Shown: piece by piece, positions 26,805 through 35,634 of the stretch
Layout of the letters: each line of letters starts with the position of its first letter
How positions within the stretch are numbered: the stretch's first letter is position 1
DNA from: an uncultured Roseicyclus sp.
GTDB taxonomy: Bacteria > Pseudomonadota > Alphaproteobacteria > Rhodobacterales > Rhodobacteraceae
Assembly: GCA_947500415.1 (NCBI GenBank)
Contig: CANMRT010000004.1
Location: 1-64,000 of the forward strand
Direction: 5' to 3'
DNA: 64,000 nucleotides
Notes under the pieces: generated by a model
Databases searched by the model: none
What the model was told of the DNA's origin: nothing
The model's input: the letters and a program-made list of their open reading frames with translations, nothing else
Translations under genes and position numbers: made by a program

Positions 26805-27980
26805 TTAACTGCGGCCACGTTCGATCAAGAAATTGGCCTTGGCAAACAGGGCGTCGTGTTCATCGGGATTGAACAACTTGGATCGCCGCACCAAGGATGC
26901 GCCACTTGCGCGCTGCGCAGAATAGGCGACTGCAGGGGATCGATCCGCCCAATTCGACTGCCCGCCTTCAGCGGCTTGTTCGATCAACTGCAAGAAACGA
27001 CCGGGATCTTCGGTGGCAATTTCCGAAACCGACCAATAAAGCGGCGATTGCCCGTCCAAACAGCTGTCCGACAATAGGTCACGTGCAGCCGCGCGGAGAC
27101 GGTGGACCGTTTCGAGTTCCTGATGGTTTATCGGGATCAAGATCCGACCATCCTTCGACCGTCCTGCCAACGTCCAATGGGTCAGCAATGTCGAGAATAG
27201 CCGGGCATCCACCTCCGGCGCGTTGACCCGGCCACGTGGCACAAACAAGGACCGCCACATCGAGATTTGCGGAGTGATCACCAATACACCGGCAAAGGAA
27301 TCAAGGGGATGAGCCGCGAAAGCGTTCGTAACTTCCCGTACAAAGGCTTGGCCGGTCAGAAGCCCGGTATTTGGATCGCGTAATGCCACCGCCGCTTGCT
27401 TGCTTTCCCGCAAAATCCGTTGATTTTCACGCTCTAACAACGCGCCAATCAACGGCACGGCAAAAAGGTTCATCGCCAGTATCGGTCCTGCCGCGGAGGT
27501 ATAGAACCACACCGCCAGATCACGCGGCAAGATCAGGGCGGCCAGCATATGCGACGACATGGCAAGGGCCAGAAGAAGAAGCGCGCCGAAGTTACGGGTC
27601 GGAAACGCTGACATCTTTCGGGCCCAGATCATGCCAGCCAGGCCCGCGATCACCATACCCCACATACCGGAGGCAGCCCCGACACCACCCAATCCCAGGC
27701 GTGCCAGCAATGCAATTGCGAGACACGGGACTAGGCCGCGCCATCCCAAAAAGGCACCCGCAAGAGCAACCGGGATGTTCCTGAGGTCGATGATGAGCCC
27801 TTCATAAGGTTCCACCGGATTGTGCATCTGGACCAACGACATAATGCCAAAGAGCGTGCCCAAAACGATGGGGGCAATTCCGTTTCGGACAAAGCGCCGC
27901 CGAACTATGCCATAGCTTTCGGCAAGCAAGGCCGTTACCGCCAAAGCGGCCGCCATATCCAGGAAGATCGAAATACTCAT
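26805..27980 (-). CDS. 5TMR-LYT membrane sensor with decayed GGDEF domain
   Basis: The N-terminal half has five to six membrane helices and fits the 5TM-5TMR_LYT sensor domain (LRNIPVALAGAFLGWRGLVP). The soluble half opens with ALRDPNTGLLTGQAFVREV, the usual D-x-x-T-G-L start of a GGDEF domain, and closes with DALFAKANFLIERGR, like the GGDEF C-terminal helix. The active-site loop that should read GGDEF is instead in the SKDGRILIPI region, and the metal Asp region is replaced, so diguanylate cyclase activity is unlikely. I prefer ATG 27980 (391 residues); 28016 is possible. Confidence 0.75.
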   Translation of the reverse strand: MSISIFLDMAAALAVTALLAESYGIVRRRFVRNGIAPIVLGTLFGIMSLVQMHNPVEPYEGLIIDLRNIPVALAGAFLGWRGLVPCLAIALLARLGLGGVGAASGMWGMVIAGLAGMIWARKMSAFPTRNFGALLLLALAMSSHMLAALILPRDLAVWFYTSAAGPILAMNLFAVPLIGALLERENQRILRESKQAAVALRDPNTGLLTGQAFVREVTNAFAAHPLDSFAGVLVITPQISMWRSLFVPRGRVNAPEVDARLFSTLLTHWTLAGRSKDGRILIPINHQELETVHRLRAAARDLLSDSCLDGQSPLYWSVSEIATEDPGRFLQLIEQAAEGGQSNWADRSPAVAYSAQRASGASLVRRSKLFNPDEHDALFAKANFLIERGRS

Positions 27981-28055
27981 ATTGCCCCCAATGCTCGCCA
28001 TACAGACCGTGAACATTAGGAGCGGGTAGTTTCGAAGGCCTTAAAGAGGGGTGGT

Positions 28056-29012
28056 TTATCCCGCCAGCATCTCGGCCTGTTTTACGATAACTTCGGCTTG
28101 TTTTATCGACGCTATGTCAACCAAACGCCCTTTGTAGACGGTTGCGCCTGAGCCATCTGCCTTGGCCTGTTCCATCGCGGCGAGGATTTCCCGCGCTTCC
28201 GTGACGGCGGCCTCGGATGGCGTAAACACTTCATTTGCAAGGGAAATTTGCTTGGGATGGATGGCCCATTTACCGACCATCCCCAGGGTCGCAGAGCGTT
28301 TGGCCTGGGCGCGGTAGCCTTCGTCGTCGGAGAAGTCGCCGAACGGGCCATCGACAGGCAAAACGCCGTGGGTTCGGCAGGCGGCGACAATCGCCGTCTG
28401 GGCCCAATGCCACGGGTCGGACCAGTGTTTCTGGCCCTCATGCAGCATATAGTAGTTTTCCTGCGTGCCACCGATGCCTGTGGTCTGCATCCCCATGGAG
28501 GCGGCGAAATCCGCAGCACCAAGGCTCATCGCCTGCATCCGGGGGGAGGCGTTCGCGATCTCTTCGACGTGGGCGACGCCAGCGGCGGATTCGATGATGA
28601 CTTCGAACCCGATCCGCTTTTCGCGACCCTTCGCGGCCTCGATCGCAGAGACCAAAGCATCGACCGCGTAAATGTCTGATGCGCAACCAACTTTCGGGAT
28701 CATGATAATGTCGAGACGGGGTGTGTCGGCCTCGAGAATCTCCACCACATCGCGGTACCAATAGGGCGTGTCGAGACCGTTGATCCGCACGCTCAGCGTC
28801 TTGTTGCCCCAATCCACGGTCTGGATCGCCTCAATGATATTGGCGCGCGCCTGGGCCTTGTCGTCGGGGGCAACCGAGTCTTCCAGATCAAGGTTAATGA
28901 CGTCCGCATCAGAAGCCGCCATCTTGGCAAAGAGCTTGGTGTTTGAGCCTGGGCCAAACAGCTGGCAGCGGTTCGGGCGGGCGACGGGAGCGGGTTGCAG
29001 GCGGAAGCTCAT
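28056..29012 (-). CDS. mcl1: L-malyl-CoA/beta-methylmalyl-CoA lyase
   Basis: Mcl1 cleaves beta-methylmalyl-CoA to glyoxylate and propionyl-CoA, and malyl-CoA to acetyl-CoA and glyoxylate, in the ethylmalonyl-CoA pathway. The 318-residue HpcH/HpaI-type protein begins MSFRLQPAPVARPNRCQLFG and contains VINLDLEDSVAPDDKAQAR, FEVIIESAAGVAHVEEIA and MGMQTTGIGGTQENYYMLHE, all as I remember them from the Rhodobacter enzyme. The start ATG 29012 is preceded by GAGG. The acceptor of acetyl units for this route could be the acetoacetyl-CoA made by PhaA. Repeated TGTAGTT sequences stand upstream. Confidence 0.93.
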   Translation of the reverse strand: MSFRLQPAPVARPNRCQLFGPGSNTKLFAKMAASDADVINLDLEDSVAPDDKAQARANIIEAIQTVDWGNKTLSVRINGLDTPYWYRDVVEILEADTPRLDIIMIPKVGCASDIYAVDALVSAIEAAKGREKRIGFEVIIESAAGVAHVEEIANASPRMQAMSLGAADFAASMGMQTTGIGGTQENYYMLHEGQKHWSDPWHWAQTAIVAACRTHGVLPVDGPFGDFSDDEGYRAQAKRSATLGMVGKWAIHPKQISLANEVFTPSEAAVTEAREILAAMEQAKADGSGATVYKGRLVDIASIKQAEVIVKQAEMLAG

Positions 29013-29136
29013 TGGCGGGACCTCGACGAAAGGATGTTTCAATCACGTTTTGCGGAGGGGTAGATTATTGCGCTGCGGCACGCAAGCGCTGCGCCGCAGA
29101 ATGCCGCGGAGCGTGGCCAAACAGGTATAATTATCC

Positions 29137-29167
29137 TGTAGTTATTTTGTAGTTTTTCCGTAACTAC
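29137..29167. promoter_or_regulatory. TGTAGTT repeats upstream of mcl1
   Basis: TGTAGTT occurs at 29137-29143 and 29148-29154, 11 bp apart, with the inverted form TAACTAC at 29161-29167. The group lies 125-155 bp upstream of the mcl1 start in an AT-rich patch next to GATAATTATACC (minus strand), which could contain a -10 hexamer. One-turn spacing suggests a regulator site. Confidence 0.35.
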
Positions 29168-29217
29168 CACTCACCGCACGTTAAGCCAAAGGCACAGTGC
29201 TTCCCGTGCGCGGATGA

Positions 29218-29487
29218 TCAGCGGCGCCGACTACTGCGTCGCCGCCGCGTGACCGCATATTCGGTGGGGATCAGGATCAGCGCAGCCGCAGCCCCGGCAA
29301 CCGCATCAAGACCGGGTGAGCCAAGCGTGAGTCCGAAGAGGGAGCGGACGAAGAATAGTACCAGCACGGCACCCCAAGCGATGAACACTGACGGCACGAG
29401 GCCATTGTGGGTCCATCCCCATTTCTCGAACAGGAACGCCACGACGCCTGCGATCATCAGCGACCCGAAAAACGAAAACAGGATCAT
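29218..29487 (-). CDS. small membrane protein next to fmt
   Basis: An 89-residue protein, [20 protein letters not shown] onwards, with three membrane helices and a strongly basic tail (RRRRSSRRR). The basic end should lie in the cytoplasm. It starts inside the fmt stop (4-bp overlap), so it belongs to the def-fmt transcript. I do not recognise a family with known function. Confidence 0.65.
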   Translation of the reverse strand: MILFSFFGSLMIAGVVAFLFEKWGWTHNGLVPSVFIAWGAVLVLFFVRSLFGLTLGSPGLDAVAGAAAALILIPTEYAVTRRRRSSRRR

Positions 29488-30398
29488 GCGTGCTCTCCAA
29501 CCTTATCGCCCGGCTCGATCCGGGCCCCGCGCAGCCAATCTGCGGCCTCCATCGGTCCTTTGCCCTCAGGCTGGACCTGCGTGATGTCTACGGCCCCTTC
29601 GCCGCAAGCGACCACGAGACCGTCCAGGATTTCCCCGGGCTGACCCGCGCCTTTGGCAAGTTTTGAGCGCAGAAGTTTCACGCGCTTGCCATTGACCATG
29701 GTCCAGGCCCCAGGAAACGGGGAAAGACCACGGATCTGATCATCAATATGGGGGGCGGAGGCGGTCCAATCCACCTTTGCTTCGGATTTGTCGATCTTTG
29801 TGGCGTAGGTGACACCCTCATCCGGTTGCGGCTGAGGTGTGAGGGTTTCGAGAACCGGAAGCGCGCGGCGCACGATGTCGGCCCCGGCACGCGAGAGTTT
29901 GTCGTGCAATGTGCCTGCGGTTTCATCGGCGCTGATAGCGACTTCATCGCGCATCAGGACCGGGCCAGTGTCCAATCCGGCCTCCATCTGCATGAGGCAA
30001 ACGGCGGTGGAAGCATCGCCCGCCATGATCGCCCGCTGGATGGGCGCCGCCCCGCGCCAGCGCGGCAGGTCGGAGGCATGGACATTGATGCATCCAAGGC
30101 GCGGCGCATCGAGGACGGCTTGAGGGAGTAGAAGGCCGTAAGCCACGACCACGGCAACGTCAGCTTGAAGCGCTGCGAAGGCTTTCTGTTCATCCGCGCC
30201 TTTGAGGCTGACGGGGTGGCGCACAGTTAGACCCAATGCGTCGGCCCGTTGGTGGACCGCACCGGGACGTTCTTTCTTGCCACGACCGGCGCGGCGGGGC
30301 GGTTGGGAATAGACGGCGACCACATCATGCCCCTGCTCCACAATCGCGTCGAGGATCGGCACGGAGAAATCCGGCGTGCCCATAAAGACTATACGCAT
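29484..30398 (-). CDS. fmt: methionyl-tRNA formyltransferase
   Basis: Fmt formylates initiator Met-tRNA. The 304-residue protein has [19 protein letters not shown] at the N-terminus, the folate-binding [17 protein letters not shown] with the catalytic Asn-His-Asp equivalents (INVHASDLP), and a C-terminal OB-like domain with [10 protein letters not shown]. It follows three deformylase genes that act on the reverse step after translation. Gap to def3 is 28 bp. Confidence 0.96.
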   Translation of the reverse strand: MRIVFMGTPDFSVPILDAIVEQGHDVVAVYSQPPRRAGRGKKERPGAVHQRADALGLTVRHPVSLKGADEQKAFAALQADVAVVVAYGLLLPQAVLDAPRLGCINVHASDLPRWRGAAPIQRAIMAGDASTAVCLMQMEAGLDTGPVLMRDEVAISADETAGTLHDKLSRAGADIVRRALPVLETLTPQPQPDEGVTYATKIDKSEAKVDWTASAPHIDDQIRGLSPFPGAWTMVNGKRVKLLRSKLAKGAGQPGEILDGLVVACGEGAVDITQVQPEGKGPMEAADWLRGARIEPGDKVGEHA

Positions 30399-30426
30399 TG
30401 GCGCGTTTTCCTGAACACGACACGCA

Positions 30427-30918
30427 TCAGCGGGCCTTCCTTGCCTTTTTCAACAGCATCTCACGCTTCACCTTGCTGAGGTTGTCGAAATACATGCGAC
30501 CGTTGAGGTGGTCGATCTGGTGTTGAACGGAGGTGGCCCAAAGGTCGACGAATTCCTGCCGAACGCGCATGCCCATGTGGTCTGTGAAGGCGACAGTTAG
30601 ACGAGCCGGACGGGTAATCTTGGCGGTGACACCGGGCAGGTTTGGGGAGCCTTCGGGGTACGTGCTTTTGTCGTCTGATACCGCCACGATCTCTGGGTCC
30701 GCCATGCGGATCGCCTGGCCCCGTTCGTCGCTTGCATCCACCACCGCCAGACGCAACATCACGCCGATCTGCGGCGCGGCGAGGCCGACGCCGGGCATGG
30801 CGTCCATCGTCTCGACCATATCGTCCCAGATGGCGCGGTGTTCGTCGGTGACTTTGCCGACGGGTTCAACGGCGGTGCGCAGCCGTTTGTCGGGCCAGGG
30901 CAGGAAATCGCGTTTCAT
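30427..30918 (-). CDS. degenerate peptide deformylase paralogue (def3)
   Basis: A 163-residue deformylase fold with the first motif intact ([10 protein letters not shown]), but the second motif EGCLS is EGSPN (Ser91 replaces the metal-binding Cys) and the third motif HExxH is HQIDH (Gln134 replaces the catalytic Glu). Both changes remove known essential residues, so hydrolysis of formyl groups is very unlikely. The rest of the fold, including the surrounding hydrophobic core and a basic C-terminus ([15 protein letters not shown]), is kept and the frame is open, so it may have a binding or regulatory role. Its start overlaps the def2 stop by ATGA. Confidence 0.85.
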   Translation of the reverse strand: MKRDFLPWPDKRLRTAVEPVGKVTDEHRAIWDDMVETMDAMPGVGLAAPQIGVMLRLAVVDASDERGQAIRMADPEIVAVSDDKSTYPEGSPNLPGVTAKITRPARLTVAFTDHMGMRVRQEFVDLWATSVQHQIDHLNGRMYFDNLSKVKREMLLKKARKAR

Positions 30919-31382
30919 GTCAGCGCGCCCTCTTGCCGGTCGATGCACAGGATGCCGTCGAGATGGTCCAATTCATGCAGGGCGATACGGGCCTCGACGC
31001 CATGCATTTTGGCTTCGCGTGGCGTGCCGTCTGGCCCTTGCCAATGCAACTCGATCTGCATGGGGCGGCGCACAAGGCAAAGTGTGTCGGGGATGGAGAG
31101 ACAACCTTCCTCGGCCACTTCGGTTTCGTCGGAGGCCCATTTGACCTCTGGGTTGATGACGACACGCGGCGAATGTGTGCCTTCTTTCCACGATGCATCC
31201 ATCACGAACATCCGCTCGGTCACGCCCACTTGCGGGGCGGCGAGACCACGGCCCGGAGCGTCATACATGATCTGCAACATCTCTTCCGCCATGGCCGCGA
31301 CGCGCGCGTCGAACGTGGTTATGGACGCGCAGGTCTTTCGCAGCACCGGATCGGGGTGGAGGCGAAGTTGAAGCTCACTCAC
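30915..31382 (-). CDS. peptide deformylase paralogue (def2)
   Basis: A 155-residue deformylase. Motif 2 EEGCLSIPD (Cys94) and motif 3 HELDH (His136, Glu137, His140) are intact, so it should bind metal and act. Motif 1 reads GRGLAAPQVG with Arg in place of the usual Ile or Val, next to the substrate pocket, which may change specificity. It is shorter than the canonical copy and lacks its C-terminal helix. It is coupled to def1 upstream and def3 downstream by ATGA overlaps. Confidence 0.88.
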   Translation of the reverse strand: MSELQLRLHPDPVLRKTCASITTFDARVAAMAEEMLQIMYDAPGRGLAAPQVGVTERMFVMDASWKEGTHSPRVVINPEVKWASDETEVAEEGCLSIPDTLCLVRRPMQIELHWQGPDGTPREAKMHGVEARIALHELDHLDGILCIDRQEGALT

Positions 31383-31903
31383 GCCTTTTCCGTCGCCTTG
31401 TTGCGCTTGAATTTGACCATCTTGCGAGTGATCAGCTGGCGCTTGAGCGGGCTCAGGTAGTCGATGAACAGCTTGCCATCGAGATGGTCAATCTCATGCT
31501 GCACGCAGGTGGCCCAGAGACCGTCGAAGGTTTCCTCCTGCGCGGCGCCGTTCACGTCCATCCAGCGCACTGTGACGGCTTCGGGCCGGGTCACATCGGC
31601 GTAGATGTCGGGGATGGAAAGGCAGCCTTCCTCGTAGACGTTCTTTTCGTCAGAGACGGAGACAACTTCGGGGTTGAACATCGCCATGGGGCGGGGTGCG
31701 GCGCCTTCTTCCTTGACGCAATCCAGCACGATCAGCCGTTGCAGGATGCCGACCTGAGGGGCCGCCAAACCAATGCCCGGCGCGTCATACATGGTCGACA
31801 GCATATCATCGGCCAGCGTGCGCAACTCATCCGACAGATCGTCGACGGGGGCGGCCACTTTCTTCAGGCGCGGATCGGGGTGCAGGACAATCGGGCGTTT
31901 CAT
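31379..31903 (-). CDS. def: peptide deformylase, canonical copy (def1)
   Basis: Def removes the formyl group from the N-terminus of new proteins. The 174-residue copy has all three motifs: GIGLAAPQVG, EEGCLSIPDIY (Cys94) and HEIDH (His136, Glu137, His140), and a long basic C-terminal helix (LSPLKRQLITRKMVKFKRNK) that can touch the ribosome. It is first in the def1-def2-def3-fmt transcript and divergent from patB by 102 bp. It is the most likely housekeeping enzyme of the three. Confidence 0.95.
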   Translation of the reverse strand: MKRPIVLHPDPRLKKVAAPVDDLSDELRTLADDMLSTMYDAPGIGLAAPQVGILQRLIVLDCVKEEGAAPRPMAMFNPEVVSVSDEKNVYEEGCLSIPDIYADVTRPEAVTVRWMDVNGAAQEETFDGLWATCVQHEIDHLDGKLFIDYLSPLKRQLITRKMVKFKRNKATEKA

Positions 31904-32005
31904 GGAGGCCCATGTAAGACAAAGCGGGGCGCGAATAAAGGGCGTGGGGTTGCGGCCAAATTTGCGCGCGCTAGGGTCCGAGGCAACGCACGAAGGAGAG
32001 CGCCC

Positions 32006-33175
32006 ATGTCATTCGACGAAATCATCGACCGCCGCGGCACCCATTGCGTGAAATGGGACATGATGGAGAGCCTTTATGGCGTCTCGTCAGAGGATGGCGT
32101 GTCGATGTGGGTGGCTGATATGGATTTCCGTCCGCCCGGCTGTGTTCAGGATGCGGTGCAGGCGATGCTGGATCATGGCGTATATGGGTACTTCGGTGAC
32201 GACAGCAAATACCGGGCCGCAATCTGTTGGTGGATGGCGGAACGGCACGGGTGGGAGGTTGATCCGGCCCACATTTTCTCGACCCACGGGCTGGTGAATG
32301 GCACGGCGCTGTGTGTGGATGCGTTCACGAATGAGGGCGACGGCGTGGTCCTGTTCACGCCGGTCTATCATGCGTTTGCCAAGGTGATCCGTGCGGCCAA
32401 CCGTGATCTGCGGGAGCTGGAGATGGGGCAGGAAGACGGCAAATACGTTTTCGACTTTGACGCCTTCGATGCGCAGATGACCGGCAACGAAAAAATGCTG
32501 GTGCTGTGTTCGCCCCACAACCCCGGTGGCCGTGTTTGGACACGGGCGGAGCTTGAGGGCGTGGCAGAATTCGCCAAGCGCCATGATCTTGTGATCGTCT
32601 CGGACGAGATCCATCACGACCTTCTGATGCCTGGTCGGACCCATATCCCGATGACGAAGATCGACGGGATCGAAGACCGGTTGGTGATGATGACGGCGGC
32701 GACGAAGACCTTCAACATCGCGGGATCGCACATCGGGAATGTCATCATCGCCGACGATAGGTTGCGCGCAAAGTTTGCAGCTCGGATGGGGGCACTTGGC
32801 ATGTCACCAAACTCCTTCGGGCTGTTCATGGTGACGGCGGCTTATTCGCCCGCCGGGGCGGCGTGGCTTGAGGGTTTGAAAGGCTACCTTGCCGAGAACG
32901 CGCGGATTTTTGATGAGGGGATCAATGCGATTCCGGGGCTGAAATCGATGCCACTCGAATCGACCTATCTCGCTTGGGTTGATTTCGATGGCACGGGTAT
33001 GGGGCGCGAAGAGTTCACCGACCGCGTGACCAACACCGCCAAGATCGCCGCCAATTATGGCCCGACCTTTGGCAAGGGGGGCGAGAGCTTCTTGCGCTTC
33101 AACATCGCAGCCCCGCGTGCCGTGATCGAAGATGCCGTGGCCCGGATGCAAGAGGCGTTTGGCGACCTTCAGTAG
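32006..33175 (+). CDS. patB: MalY/PatB-family aminotransferase, probable cystathionine beta-lyase
   Basis: MalY/PatB proteins are fold-type I PLP enzymes that split C-S bonds, as in cystathionine to homocysteine. The 389-residue protein has MWVADMDFRPP, the glycine motif SPHNPGGRVW, the Asp contact SDEIHHDLLM, and the PLP lysine in AATKTFNIAGSHIGN. ATG 32006 with AAGGAG upstream sets the start; a longer open frame runs antisense through def1. Its end overlaps the convergent transporter gene by 7 bp. Substrate by family only. Confidence 0.88.
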   Translation: MSFDEIIDRRGTHCVKWDMMESLYGVSSEDGVSMWVADMDFRPPGCVQDAVQAMLDHGVYGYFGDDSKYRAAICWWMAERHGWEVDPAHIFSTHGLVNGTALCVDAFTNEGDGVVLFTPVYHAFAKVIRAANRDLRELEMGQEDGKYVFDFDAFDAQMTGNEKMLVLCSPHNPGGRVWTRAELEGVAEFAKRHDLVIVSDEIHHDLLMPGRTHIPMTKIDGIEDRLVMMTAATKTFNIAGSHIGNVIIADDRLRAKFAARMGALGMSPNSFGLFMVTAAYSPAGAAWLEGLKGYLAENARIFDEGINAIPGLKSMPLESTYLAWVDFDGTGMGREEFTDRVTNTAKIAANYGPTFGKGGESFLRFNIAAPRAVIEDAVARMQEAFGDLQ

Positions 33176-34041
33176 GCGCGGCGTTGTGCCAACAGGTAAA
33201 TGGCGAGGCTGCCGATCACGATGGCCCCGCCCACCAGCATCAGCGCCGTGGGGGCCTCGCCGATAGCGAGCCAGACCCAGAGTGGCCCTAACACAGTTTC
33301 CAACAGTAACAGCAAGCTGACGTTCGCCGCCGCCGTGTGGCGGGAGGCCAATGACAGGCAATAGAAGCTGAGCGGCAGGACCACTCCACCGGTCAGCAGG
33401 ATTGGCCACAATGTTGCCTCCCCCAGCATTAGCGCCGGGCCGGTGAGGGTTATCCCAGTCGCGCCCGCAAGTAGTGCGCCGAGGCCCACGGCGAGTGGGA
33501 TTGGCACGGCCTCAAACCGGCGGATCAGGACGAAGGACAGGGCCAGGCAGATCGCCACGCCGAGCCCGTAGGCTGCCCCCTTCAGGGAGGCTGCATTGAG
33601 CGCGACGCCGCCGGACTTTCCGAAGACCGCGACGCCGATCCCAATGAGCACCGCGCAGATCGTCAGCCATGTCGCGCGACCCGTCCGTTCGCCCATCACT
33701 ATCCATGCCAAAAGCGCTGAGACGACTGGCACCGTTGCGACACCGAGCAACACGGGTGTTACGGGCGCGCCGACGATGCCGAAGGTGAAGAGCGCGCCGT
33801 TCACGGCCTGAAGAAGTGCTATCCCCAGACCGCTCGCGCTGAGCGATATCGCAACATCTGCGCGGCGCGTGCGGCTTGTAACCGCCCAGGTCATCAGGAG
33901 AACAAGGCCCATCAACGTCGACCGCCAACCGAGCATCTGCACGGCCTCCATCCCTGACAGGCGCATCAACATCGCGTCTGGCGTCAGCACCAATGCCCCG
34001 AATGCCGCGAGGGCGAGGCCGTAGAATCCCGTTCGCGCCAT
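33169..34041 (-). CDS. DMT-superfamily (EamA) transporter
   Basis: A 290-residue protein with about ten membrane helices in two EamA repeats, starting MARTGFYGLALAAFGALVLT. It is last in a run with the DUF429-like gene and mobA: the upstream gene's stop is directly adjacent to its ATG. Substrate is unknown; the family exports metabolites or nucleotide sugars. It converges with patB. Confidence 0.85.
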   Translation of the reverse strand: MARTGFYGLALAAFGALVLTPDAMLMRLSGMEAVQMLGWRSTLMGLVLLMTWAVTSRTRRADVAISLSASGLGIALLQAVNGALFTFGIVGAPVTPVLLGVATVPVVSALLAWIVMGERTGRATWLTICAVLIGIGVAVFGKSGGVALNAASLKGAAYGLGVAICLALSFVLIRRFEAVPIPLAVGLGALLAGATGITLTGPALMLGEATLWPILLTGGVVLPLSFYCLSLASRHTAAANVSLLLLLETVLGPLWVWLAIGEAPTALMLVGGAIVIGSLAIYLLAQRRAY

Positions 34042-34896
34042 TCAGTCCAATCCTGCGATCAAGGTGTCTTCCGAACCAAGGCCGAGGATCCAGCCCTCTT
34101 CCGTGTCGCCCTCTCTCAGCAGCGCATCCAGATGCGCCGGGTCGAGCCGTGAGAACGCGCGGGCCACGAGCCGCACTTGGGCTGCGTCGAGGATTTCGCC
34201 TTTCCGCACGCGCGTCTTGATCGCCGCGTCTATCAGGCCGGGGTAGATTTCGGCGAGCACGATGGGGGTTTCGGGCGGTTGGAAGGGGCTAACGGAAAGC
34301 TGGTCTTTGTAGCGCTGGCGAAGCGCATGCAGGTGCGGCAGGCCGAGCAGGCTTTGCGAACCGACGGAGCCGTTCCCAAGCAGTTGAAACGTTGTTTTCG
34401 CGCGCGGGAGTCTCGTTTCAATCTGCCGCCGCTCGTTGAACTTGAACGGCGCATAGTCGGGTTTGCGAAACAGCATCTGATCGTTGGCGCGTTTGGCAGA
34501 ACAGCCCCAAAACGGGCCAGCCGTCGAGAACAGCGCGTTCAATGCCTCTGCGACGTCGAAACGGTTGTTCTGATTGCGCGCGTCGTCCTCGATCACCCCA
34601 GCCAGATGCGCCCACAGGGTCAGCGGATCGTTTGAGCCGCAAACGGCTTTCGCAAAGCCGTGTGGGTAGCCAAAGGGAAAGTCGAACCCGGCGAGAACCC
34701 GGCGCCCTGCCCGCAGTTCAGCGTCGAGCAATCCGGTCAGGAACTGCATCGCCGCTTGGCGGGTCCGTTGATAGCTGGTCGCCAAATATCCATCGCGCGC
34801 CATTCCGATGAAAATCGCATCCTTCGTGCGCTTTGCTGGCGACGGCTGGGACCGAGCAGACCAATCAACCATCACAACGGTATCGAACCGGCTCAT
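34042..34896 (-). CDS. DUF429-like RNase H-fold protein linked to mobA
   Basis: A 284-residue protein. VVMVDWSARS, AGFDFPFGYPHG, LAEIYPGLID and EILDAAQVRLVARAF follow the acidic motif order of the DUF429 superfamily, which has a ribonuclease H-like fold. The central part (about 90-190) is extra. I set the start at ATG 34896 because it gives an ATGA overlap with the mobA stop; GTG 34905 is the alternative. The tight coupling to mobA suggests a role with molybdenum cofactor, and databases often label such genes so, but no such activity is visible in the sequence. Confidence 0.75.
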   Translation of the reverse strand: MSRFDTVVMVDWSARSQPSPAKRTKDAIFIGMARDGYLATSYQRTRQAAMQFLTGLLDAELRAGRRVLAGFDFPFGYPHGFAKAVCGSNDPLTLWAHLAGVIEDDARNQNNRFDVAEALNALFSTAGPFWGCSAKRANDQMLFRKPDYAPFKFNERRQIETRLPRAKTTFQLLGNGSVGSQSLLGLPHLHALRQRYKDQLSVSPFQPPETPIVLAEIYPGLIDAAIKTRVRKGEILDAAQVRLVARAFSRLDPAHLDALLREGDTEEGWILGLGSEDTLIAGLD

Positions 34897-35450
34897 GCGA
34901 GCCACGCTTCGGCCTTTGCCAGGTCTTCGGCGGTGTTGATGTTGAAAAAGGGTGGTGGCACGGCGTCTTCAAACCGCACGCGGGTCACAGGGTGCGAGGC
35001 CGCCCATTGCGTCACTTTGCGTGTGCCTTGCGTAAGCGCCTGAATCAGGTCGGCGGATAAGTGAACCGGCCAAAGGGCCGTGGTTCCATGCAAGCCGTCC
35101 GCAGTCTCGGCCATGGCGATCCCGCCAGTTGCGGCCAGACGCGCGACCAGATCATCGGGCAGAAACGGCGTATCGACCGCCAGGGTCAAAACCCGATCCG
35201 CGCCCTGCCCCTGTGCCCAAAGCATCGCCGCCAAAATGCCGCCAAGGGGCCCGAGCCCCGGCACGCTGTCCTTGACTACGGGCAGTTCTCCCAATGGTGC
35301 TTCGGCATTTACGGCCAGCCCACTGACTTGCGGTTCAATGCGGTGTGCTACGTGCTGCCACAGCGGCTTGCCCGCCAGCATCCGCATGGCCTTGTCGCCG
35401 CCGATGCGGCGGCCATGACCACCTGCCAGAATGACCGCGGGAACGCTCAA
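34893..35450 (-). CDS. mobA: molybdenum cofactor guanylyltransferase
   Basis: MobA adds GMP to molybdopterin, making the cofactor for DMSO-reductase-type enzymes. The protein has the nucleotide loop VILAGGHGRRIGGDKAM and the acidic LAVDTPFLP motif, and keeps GPLGGILAAML. Its start is uncertain: TTG at 35450 gives SVPAVILAGG close to the family N-terminus (185 residues), while ATG 35564 adds 38 residues that do not look like MobA. It is coupled to the DUF429-like gene by ATGA. The upstream azlC gene is divergent. Confidence 0.85.
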   Translation of the reverse strand: MSVPAVILAGGHGRRIGGDKAMRMLAGKPLWQHVAHRIEPQVSGLAVNAEAPLGELPVVKDSVPGLGPLGGILAAMLWAQGQGADRVLTLAVDTPFLPDDLVARLAATGGIAMAETADGLHGTTALWPVHLSADLIQALTQGTRKVTQWAASHPVTRVRFEDAVPPPFFNINTAEDLAKAEAWLA

Positions 35451-35634
35451 TTTTTCGCCACTGCGGCGGGGACACTGGCTTGCAGCAGGGATATTGGGCT
35501 TGCCGATCCTTCGATGCGAAATACTGATGCCATCCGTTGTCGCCTTTCCCGTGATCCTGCACATCAGCAGGCTTCATTTGCATCACCCCTGCGCCGTGAC
35601 TAATGCGGTGTAAAGTTCAGGAGTAGTCGACGCC

